NCBI GenBank assembly: GCA_016802295.1
Contig: JAESIW010000020.1
Coordinates: 6,003,809-6,056,911 of the forward strand
Direction of reading: 5' to 3'
Source: Brachionus rotundiformis
Lineage: Eukaryota > Rotifera > Eurotatoria > Ploima > Brachionidae
DNA: 53,103 bases
Positions 46,153 through 53,103 of this stretch are shown here, in pieces. The translations under genes and the position numbers were made by a program. Under the pieces are notes generated by a model. The model was not told the DNA's origin, did no database searches, and was given only the letters and a program-made list of their open reading frames with translations. How positions within the stretch are numbered: position 1 is the first letter of the stretch; the number at the start of each line of letters is the position of its first letter.

Positions 46153-47043
46153 TTAACTTAATTTTTGATCAACGATATCAGTATCTATTTCCTCATGGGA
46201 AATTTTATTTCGTTTAGCTGGCGTTTTGGTTTGAGTATTCTTTCGTTTTTTACCTTTTGGTTTGGGCTTTTTCTCATTAGCTTTATTTCCGCTCAAAACT
46301 TTTTTATAATGATCATAAACTGTCTTAGGATTGAAACGCTTCATTCCAAAAGTATTTTTGCATCTTTTCAAATTACAGCTGCACGGAAACTTCATTCGAT
46401 CTATTTGACAATTGATACCATTGGCAAAACACGAACACATATCACCATTTTCACCACATACCATGTTCATTTTACTGCATACGCATCCGCAAATAAGTCT
46501 TGACTCTCGGATTAAATTAATATCTTCGGACTCTTTGGAATCTATCTCTTCCCGATGGTAACCGGTGTTGACCAATTTGCCAATTCGTTGTTCTGTTGTT
46601 AAAATTGGACACAGTATATCAGGCGAAATTTCCAAATCTTGGTCAATGTTTTCCTCGTAATATTCTCTCTTGCCGAGCACCTCTTTAGCTCTTTCAATTA
46701 CCGCCTCATTCAAAGCTGGTACATCATTAGGATCTATTGAGTTTATAAAATTGTCTATTTTGTTTAGATCTAATTTTCTTTTAAATTTAAGAAATTCTTC
46801 CTGTGTAATAAATTTATTAAAGTCATTGTGGAAATAACTCATTCCAAGAGTGATCGAGTTGGACTCATTATCAGAGCCTGGTATGCTTTGAAATCCTTGG
46901 CAACGTTCAAAAAAATATACATCTACTTGACTGAATTTGACTTTTGGTTTTTGCTCCTTTGAATCAACATTAGGAGATGGTTTGAGCTGGATGGTTTGTG
47001 TCTTATCTTCGACATGGTTATTTACATTTTCTTTTTCATTCAT
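46153..47043 (-). CDS. CSRNP: Cysteine/serine-rich nuclear protein (CSRNP/AXUD1 family)
   Basis: Single exon, 296 aa, ATG at 47043. CSRNP proteins are nuclear transcriptional regulators, originally described as Axin-induced (AXUD1). The conserved N-terminal block is at ~34-72: KVKFSQVDVYFFERCQGFQSIP and SNSITLGM (vertebrate VTFD.VTVYYF.R.QGF.SVP, STLGM). The Cys-rich domain is at ~183-235: ICGCVCSKMNMVCGENGDMCSCFANGINCQIDRMKFPCSC and CKNTFGMKRFNP, matching CGC.C.....PE.C.CS.AGI.CQVDR..FPCGC....C.N..G...FNP. The tail is very Lys-rich with nuclear-localisation-like clusters (KPKGKKRK). It is shorter than vertebrate CSRNPs, which have a long acidic C-terminus; that part is missing here. Only one copy seen. 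Confidence 0.93.
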   Translation of the reverse strand: MNEKENVNNHVEDKTQTIQLKPSPNVDSKEQKPKVKFSQVDVYFFERCQGFQSIPGSDNESNSITLGMSYFHNDFNKFITQEEFLKFKRKLDLNKIDNFINSIDPNDVPALNEAVIERAKEVLGKREYYEENIDQDLEISPDILCPILTTEQRIGKLVNTGYHREEIDSKESEDINLIRESRLICGCVCSKMNMVCGENGDMCSCFANGINCQIDRMKFPCSCNLKRCKNTFGMKRFNPKTVYDHYKKVLSGNKANEKKPKPKGKKRKNTQTKTPAKRNKISHEEIDTDIVDQKLS

Positions 47044-47359
47044 TTTTGTTAAATTTTACATAGTTTTCGAAAAAAATTAAAGTTCTATTTTATCAAACCC
47101 ATAATTTAGTCTGGTATGAATTACATATTAATATACAATTATTTTTTAATATGTAAGCACATTTAACTTCAAATTAAGAAATTTATTTTTGATTAATTTA
47201 TAAAGTCCAAATAAATTATATTAATTAAATGATTAGAATATTTTTATTTTAAAATTTATTTTTTTAAATATTTAGTATTTATTTAGTTTATAGAAAATCT
47301 AATAACTAATTTTGGCTAGATAATTGATAATTGATGAGTAACAAATTTGACTTTTAAAT
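47044..47359. other. AT-rich spacer between CSRNP and the QN-rich gene
   Basis: No recognisable feature. Confidence 0.4.
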
Positions 47360-48130
47360 TTAAATCCTGTTATAGTTACTAAACGGAATGGCGGCAATAG
47401 GCGCAGTAAAGCCATAGTAGCGTGAAAACCAGTAAGCTTGAGGAGTCTTTGGAATCTTGCGAGTTGTCATGCCAAAGTATGGATCAAATGACTTGGAATA
47501 GTTTTCTTTTGGTGGCTCAATTGTAAAAACTGGAATTTCAGATGGTTTATGGGAATCATTGGTAGTTGTTGTTCCAATATTTGTCTTTGTTGTTGCAAGC
47601 ATTATAACTGGATCTATTATTGGCTGTTGTTGTTGGCTATTTTGTCCCAGAAAATTTTGCCCATTATAACCTTGGCTATTTTGAAAATTTCCAAATTGAT
47701 TATTTTGATTTTGAAAACCATTATTTTGAATCCCATTAAATTGATTATTGTTTAGATTTTGAAAACCATTATTTTGTCCATTAAAACCTTGGCTGTTTTG
47801 AAAACTGCCAGATTGACTATTCTGTTGATTGGAGCCAAAATAATTTGTTCCAAAAGTATTTGTCTGTGAATTTTGTGGATTCACTTGTTGATTTGATGCA
47901 GCAAAGTTGTTTGCTTGGTTGCCAAAGTTGCTATTAAAGCCGTTTGTTCCATAATTACCAAAACCTGAATTGGAACCTGATTGAGAATTTAAATTGCTGT
48001 TGTAACCAAAAAGATCGGAGAACCCTTGTCGTTTTTGCCTCTCATTTTCTCTTGAATGTTCAACAATGGGCTTCGATTGAACAGATAACAGAACTGAAAG
48101 TAAAGTGAACAAAATGGATTGGAATTTCAT
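47360..48130 (-). CDS. Secreted Gln/Asn/Gly-rich protein
   Basis: Single exon, 256 aa, ATG at 48130. The signal peptide is MKFQSILFTLLSVLLSVQS. A short propeptide-like stretch ends in a multibasic site (ENERQKR at ~28-34), after which the mature chain would begin with a Gln. Residues ~35-165 are low-complexity with repeats of the type NSQGFNGQNNGFQN and NSQGYNGQN, rich in Asn, Gln, Gly, Phe and Tyr. The C-terminal ~80 residues are more ordinary (IPVFTIEPPKENYSKSFDPYFGMTTRKIPKTPQAYWFSRYYGF). Such composition suits an extracellular structural, cuticular, adhesive or self-assembling protein; no enzyme domain. No family recognised. Minor frames on the other strand are shadows of the repeats. Confidence 0.82.
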   Translation of the reverse strand: MKFQSILFTLLSVLLSVQSKPIVEHSRENERQKRQGFSDLFGYNSNLNSQSGSNSGFGNYGTNGFNSNFGNQANNFAASNQQVNPQNSQTNTFGTNYFGSNQQNSQSGSFQNSQGFNGQNNGFQNLNNNQFNGIQNNGFQNQNNQFGNFQNSQGYNGQNFLGQNSQQQQPIIDPVIMLATTKTNIGTTTTNDSHKPSEIPVFTIEPPKENYSKSFDPYFGMTTRKIPKTPQAYWFSRYYGFTAPIAAIPFSNYNRI

Positions 48131-48640
48131 TTTTGATATAATTTTAAAAATTTGTTTTCGTATATTTATACAGTTTATAAGTGGGTTAACAGCTTTGAAC
48201 TAGGTTTTAAGCGAATTATTTTGTATAAGAGACAGCTTAATTTAGTGTTTTGGTTTGTTTATTTGAAGACAATTTTTCAAACTTTAAATGTCTCTTAATG
48301 AATCCTTTTATTGAAATCAAAGACCTTAGGTCACCTCTTTGTTACAAATTAGAATAGAATCTATAGACAATTGTCAAAATGTAAACATCAATTAGTTGAA
48401 GAAAAGTATTTCATAGACGCTGAATGGATAATTAGTTTTTTTATTAGGATTCATTGAGAATTTTCTGAAATTAGAAAAATAAGTAAAATTAAAAGAAAAG
48501 TTGAATCAAGAAAGACCACTTAAAACCAAATTTTTGAACTTTACTTTTGAAAATAAATTAAAAAAAACTTTAAAAAATAAGATTAATTTTAATTTTTGAA
48601 TTTTGATACCTTCATTTTAAATAAATGATAATTATGTTGA
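48131..48640. other. Intergenic stretch
   Basis: Upstream region of the QN-rich gene, otherwise featureless. Confidence 0.4.
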
Positions 48641-48649
48641 TGAATAAAA

Positions 48650-49720
48650 CAGAATATTGGTAAACAGTGTAAGATATCACATATTTTTATAGGATTTAGA
48701 ATAAAACCTTGGAAATATGGTCTGACTGCATCAGATATATTACAAAAGCTAATATCAGTTTTTTATTCGATTTGGTAGGTTCTGTTTTAACTAAATTTAG
48801 CCAAACTAATACACTTTACATTCTTTTCTCATCTAGTCTAGTTAATGACTCTCAAAAATTACCAAATCATATAATAAATTTTATTAAAATATTGCAAGAT
48901 GATATAAATAGTCTTGTCAAATGGTGTAGTGAATGGTCGATGAATCTTAACACTGAAAAATGTGAAGTAATTCATATCGGTAGGAATAACCCAAGAACGG
49001 ATTATCAAAGGAAAATGTGGTCCACAAATTGACGAAGGTTTCTGAACAGAAAGATCTAGGAGTCATAGTAAATACCGACATGAAATAGTGTAAGCAAATA
49101 TGTACCCCATCGGCAAGAACAAACATAATTCTTGGGCAAGTATTAAATGGTTTCAGTAACCATGATTCAAGTATTATAAACAAAAATGTACACAAGTCTC
49201 GTTAGACCTCATCTCGAATATGCAGTCTCAGTTTGGAATCCATACCTGAAGAAAGATATTGATACACTTGAGAGAGTACAGAGAAGAGTTACACGAAACA
49301 TTAAAGGATTTAGTGAGCTAAGCTATTCAGAAAGACTCAAAAAACTGAACCTAACAACACTTTCGACAAGAAAGAGACGCGGTGATCTAATACAAATGTA
49401 CAAATTCGTGAATGGACTTGACGAGATAAGTTGGTATAGCAAAATTTTGGATGGTGTAAGTACATATAATACAAGAGGTAATCGATACAGACTAAGAAGA
49501 GAACTTAAAAAATATTGTTTACCGAGGTATAATTTTTTTACTAACAGAGTTGTTAGCGATGGAACAAACTGACAAATGATTTAAAAGAATCGAAAACAAT
49601 TAACTTATTCAAAAACAAACTAGATAACATATTAAGTTACTAAAATATTGCTTACAGTCTGGTTAATCCAGACATCACGCATAAGCGAAGCAATTATCTT
49701 TTTTATTATTATTGATAAAA
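48650..49720 (+). mobile_element. Non-LTR retrotransposon, 3' half of ORF2 and 3' tail (family 2)
   Basis: Best-preserved LINE copy. Positions 48860-49000 read LQDDINSLVKWCSEWSMNLNTEKCEVIHIGRNNP (palm/thumb region after the active site). 49045-49090: SEQKDLGVIVNTDMK. 49186-49480: YTSLVRPHLEYAVSVWNPYLKKDIDTLERVQRRVTR, then RRGDLIQMYKFVNGLDEISW. 49530-49641: YNFFTNRVV, then after a frameshift RWNKLTNDLKESKTINLFKNKLDNILSY and stop. Three or four frame breaks make it inactive. The 3' UTR has a perfect hairpin (GTCTGG/CCAGAC, 49657-49673) and ends near a TTAT-rich tail (~49700-49715). Confidence 0.9.
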
Positions 49721-49752
49721 TTGATTCGAAACACAGCTAAATTAAAATATTA

Positions 49753-49945
49753 TTAAATAATAGATTGGATAAAGTTTTTCAATTTATATTTATAATCGTT
49801 AGCTTGACACAAACAAGAAAATAACCTAATTAATTCTTCTTGATTGACAGATACAGCATTTTTGACCAAACTGACAAAATATATAGTTTGATTTGGATTA
49901 GCTGGTAATTCATATGTATGTTTCAATGCCAAAATGCACACAGAT
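49753..49945 (-). other. Short orphan open frame, minus strand
   Basis: Reads CILALKHTYELPANPNQTIYFVSLVKNAVSVNQEELIRLFSCLCQANDYKYKLKNF and stop; no ATG start. Coding-like composition (no homopolymer bias) but no partner exon or family. It may be transposon debris. Confidence 0.25.
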
Positions 49946-50475
49946 TTTCCATATGATCAGATTATGCAGCAAAAGTGTTAAATTTTAATCAAATACAGAA
50001 AATTAAATCAAATTTCAAATAAAAAAAAGTTCATTCAGATTGTCACAAATTGAAGAAAAAGATGAAAATTTTGAGATTTTTTGTGTCGTAAAAATGATAA
50101 TTTTTGAAAATTTTAAATAAATTTATTTCTAATTTTTTAATTTATTAAAATTTTTTATTCACTTATCAATTACTACTGTCCGATATACAAAAAAATTTCT
50201 TTGGTAATGTAAAATAAAGTGTATTTATATTCCACCAAATGAAAATCTTAAAATTTTCTTTTATCCAAACATGTACAAAATATTATAATCTTTTAAAGAA
50301 GGGTGGGGATTTATAATAACTTTTGATATGCTTATCTATAAGACTTGATTCAGTTAACAAAGGCCAAATTTTTTCTAAAGCTATTTAAAAAATTAATACA
50401 CAAGCGTACATTATATTTTTAAAATTTATAAAATTTATATATTAAAATTTATAAAAAGATACATTTTTTCAAACC
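49946..50475. other. AT-rich spacer before the dihydropyrimidinase/CRMP gene
   Basis: Nothing recognised. It might hide an alternative first exon for the next gene. Confidence 0.4.
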
Positions 50476-52332
50476 ATGGTAAATTTTAAAAGAAAAAATT
50501 TTTATTAAAATCTAAAAAAAATTTTTTCCAATTAGGGACGAATTTTAATACAAGGTGGAACAGTTGTCAATCATGACAGAAAATTTAAAGCTGATGTTTT
50601 CATCGAAGATGGTATTATCAAGTACGATTTGATCTAATTCTAGAGATTTTGTTGTTATTTTTTATAAAATTAATTAAGGGATATTGGAGAAAACTTGGTA
50701 ATACTAGAAGGAACTAAAGTGATTGACGCTAGTGGAAAACTGGTTTTGCCAGGAGGAATAGATACTCATACTCATTTAGATCTTTTGTTCATGGGCACTA
50801 GAACAGGTGATGATTTCTACACTGGAACCCGGGCGGCTTTAGCCGGTGGTACAACTATGATAATGAATTTTATTCTTGAAAACAAACAAATACCTTTACT
50901 TGAGCAATATGACATGAACAGAATCAGAGCTGATAAGAATGCTTGCTGTGATTTTGCTTTCCATGCATGTGTCTATAACTATAATGAACAAGTTGAAAAA
51001 GACATGGAAGTTTTGACCAAAGAAAAGGGAATAAATTCCTTTAAAATGTTCATGGCTTACAAAGATGCATTCATGATAAATGATGCAGATATGATCAAGG
51101 TATTCAAAAAATGCAAAGAACTTGGTGCGATTCCAATGGTTCATGCTGAGAATGGAGACTTGATTGACGAGTGTCAAAAAAAAATAAAAAATTTAGGAAT
51201 TACTGGACCTGAGGGTCATTTGTTAAGCAGACCAGAGTCGCTTGAGGCTGAGGCTACCAACAGAGCTATAACTATTGCCACCGAAGTCAACAGTCCTGTT
51301 TACATTGTTCATGTGATGAGCAAATCGGCTGCTATAGCTGTTTCGGAGGGAAAGAGGAAAGGAACTGTTGTGATTGGTGAACCAATTGCGGCCGGTTTGG
51401 TAACAGACGGAACTCATTATTACAACAAATGTTGGCGCCACAGCGCTGGCCATGTCATGTCACCTCCACTTAGAGATGATGTCTCAACACCAGGCTATTT
51501 GATGGATTTGTTGGCAAGCGGTGACTTGGAACTCACTGGCACTGATCATTGTGTCTTTAACACAAATCAAAAAGCACTTGGCAAAGACGACTTTAGCAAG
51601 ATTCCAAATGGAGTTAATGGTGTCGAGGATCGCATGACTGTCATTTGGGACAGAGGTGTGCGAGCGGGAAAAATGGACCCGTGTCGTTTTGTGGCAGTGA
51701 CAAGCACAAACGCCGCAAAAGTCTTCAACATCTATCCTCGTAAAGGATACATTGGCAAAGGCTCTGATGCTGACGTAGTTATCTGGGATCCAGACACTTC
51801 AAAAACCATATCTGTCAAAACTCACCATCAAGCAGTTGATTTCAATATATTTGAAGGCATGACTTGCAAAGGAGCACCATTGGTGGTCATTTCAAGCGGA
51901 AAGATTGTCTTCGAAGAAGGAAATTTGCACGTCTCTCAAGGTGCAGGCAAATTTGTAGAAACTCCTGCATTTCCAGAGTATGTTTTTGAGCGCATAAAAA
52001 GAAGAGATGGACTGAATCCAGTCAAAGTAGAGAGAGAGGCATATGCTGGACCAGTTGTTGACTTGACCAAAGAGCTTGAGTCTTATATGGCTAATTCAAA
52101 AATTAGCGAACCTCCTGTGCCAGGCCATGGAAATTTTCATCATAGACCTCTGACAAAAAGTGGAGCTAGAAACATGCAGGATTCTTCTTTCTCATTAGGT
52201 AAAAATATAATTTTACTTTTCCTTAATTAATTTTATTTAATAAAAGGTGGAGAACAATGGGATGATCAGCCATTGAAGCCGTCTACAAGAATAAAGAACC
52301 CTCCTGGAGGAAAGTCTTCAGGAATTTTTTAA
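50476..52332 (+). CDS. Dihydropyrimidinase / CRMP (DPYSL) family amidohydrolase
   Basis: Exons 50536-50621, 50679-52198, 52247-52332, plus a candidate first exon consisting only of ATG (50476-50478) directly before a donor; with it 564 aa. The residues that bind the two zinc ions in dihydropyrimidinase are all present: HTH (60, 62), the Lys that is carboxylated (152, NSFKMFMAYKD), His 185 (VHAENGD), His 241 (IVHVMSK), Asp 319 (GTDHC). Their spacing (90, 33, 56, 78) equals human DPYS. The Tyr of MAYKD is kept too. CRMPs have lost several of these. Yet the tail (RNMQDSSFSL..., then PPGGKSSGIF) resembles the CRMP C-terminus (RNLHQSGFSLSG...APPGGR), which DPYS lacks. Likely opens dihydrouracil/dihydrothymine in pyrimidine breakdown, perhaps with a CRMP role. 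The true N-terminus may be longer. Confidence 0.92.
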
Positions 52333-52862
52333 TTTTAAATATTCCCTAATCAGTTTGCTTATTTATCAAATGAATAAGGTTTTGTCCGTCGATTGACATT
52401 TACTAAATGCATTAATTATTTTTTCTAGTTTATTTAATAGAAAAACATTTGTTTTTAAATAAAAATTTGATTCGAAAGCAATTTTTATTTATATATGGAA
52501 AAAGAATTATTCCAAGCATGACTGAATAATTTTATTTAAAAATTAAAGGATGAAGGATTTGTTGTCTAAGCTACTCTGTTAATATAATGCAATTGAAATG
52601 AAACCAAAAATTAAACTGAATCACTAATTAATAAAATAAAGACAAATATACATTTTTTTAAAACTATATTTTTTTAATAATTATTATAGAATTGAATAAT
52701 TAAAAAGTTGAATTAAAAGTTTAACTTTTAAAAATTTGAATAAATAAAAATATTTTATTAAAAAAATTTTAAATTTAGAAAAGTTCTACTGGAATGAAAA
52801 TATAAAATCTAAAAATTTGAGTCGATCTAGACTAAATGATCTGAAAAATTCATTTAATTGAG
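52333..52862. other. AT-rich spacer
   Basis: Convergent 3' ends of two genes; nothing else recognised. Confidence 0.45.
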
Positions 52863-53103
52863 CTAGTTCAATAAACTGTAGAATGCTCTTCTAAATTCGT
52901 TGATATCAATTTTGCCATCTCTATTTAAATCAATTCTTGAAAAAAATGCTTTGACTTCATCTTCTCCATAGCTTCTGCCCAAGCGACTGTTTAATCTTAA
53001 AACAGCTTTTTCAGCTTCGCCGATAGAAACCGAGTTGTCACCATCAACATCTAATTGGCTGAAAATTTGCTCGGCCAAAGCAGAAATAGAAGCTCTTGAT
53101 GCA
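52863..53103 (-). CDS. EF-hand calcium-binding protein, C-terminal exon (partial)
   Basis: Runs from the right edge to the stop at 52863-52865 on the minus strand, 79 codons visible, with no start codon in view. Two EF-hands: loop DVDGDNSVSIGE (~residues 18-29 of the visible part) and loop DLNRDGKIDINE (~57-68), both with Asp at 1, 3 and 5 (Asn at the third position of the second) and Glu at 12, so both should bind calcium. The chain ends eight residues after the second hand (FRRAFYSLLN). This is a calmodulin/troponin-C-like hand pair; the exact family cannot be decided from half a protein. Confidence 0.85.
   Translation of the reverse strand, partial: ASRASISALAEQIFSQLDVDGDNSVSIGEAEKAVLRLNSRLGRSYGEDEVKAFFSRIDLNRDGKIDINEFRRAFYSLLN

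Noticed and set aside
47549..47755. Plus-strand frame opposite the QN-rich gene
   Set aside because: Arises from the repeats read antisense (Leu/Ile-rich), with no independent support.

Overview
The window is eukaryotic nuclear DNA from a small, very AT-rich animal genome. The protein-coding genes are intron-bearing, with short AT-rich GT-AG introns of mostly 45-60 bp, and encode clearly metazoan proteins: AP-3 sigma, PEN-2, TIMM22, ADAM10-like protease, a CNGA-type channel, CSRNP, UBE2D and dihydropyrimidinase/CRMP. The combination of very low GC, tiny introns, compact genes and many decayed non-LTR retrotransposons would fit a monogonont rotifer such as Brachionus. That is an inference from general character and not a sequence match.

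Layout, left to right: the 5' end of a proline-rich gene (71-494, minus, running off the left edge); a decayed LINE; a 12-exon leucine-rich-repeat gene of LRRC74 type (2682-5821); a LINE relic; a CNGA-type cyclic-nucleotide-gated channel (7075-9047); NIFK, a nucleolar RRM protein (9099-10011, minus); a LINE relic and bare DNA; AP3S (12202-12887, minus); an unknown single-pass membrane protein (13038-14011, minus); a LINE-rich stretch with a tRNA-like relic (14.6-16.8 kb); a Ser-rich unknown gene (18327-19396); LINE debris; TIMM22 (21380-22073, minus); a piggyBac-type MITE (22.7 kb); a secreted five-repeat cysteine protein (23483-24620); LINE debris; a one-exon GPCR (26623-27657); LINE debris; an ADAM10-like metalloprotease (29492-32143).

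The right part holds two tandem UBE2D genes (34032-34709 and 35744-36406), PEN-2 (36729-37143, minus), LINE debris, a basic orphan protein (39831-40448), a MITE-like element broken by an N gap, more LINE debris, a BAG1-like ubiquitin-domain protein without a BAG domain (43364-43683, minus), CSRNP (46153-47043, minus), a secreted Gln/Asn-rich protein (47360-48130, minus), the best-preserved LINE 3' end (48.7-49.7 kb), a dihydropyrimidinase/CRMP gene (50476-52332), and a partial EF-hand gene at the right edge (minus).

There is no operon-like organisation. The genes are unrelated housekeeping, trafficking, signalling and proteolysis genes. The one functional pairing is that the ADAM10-like protease and PEN-2, both used in Notch/APP-type regulated intramembrane proteolysis in animals, lie about 5 kb apart, which may be chance. 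Most of the remaining DNA is made of fragments of at least two non-LTR retrotransposon families plus AT-rich spacer. All exon joins below were built by hand from splice signals, reading frame and family conservation, without transcript evidence. I found no clearly new multi-gene system. The most interesting items are a changed pore residue in the CNG channel, patchwork identity between the two UBE2D genes, a dihydropyrimidinase with a full active site and a CRMP-like tail, and the cysteine-repeat protein.
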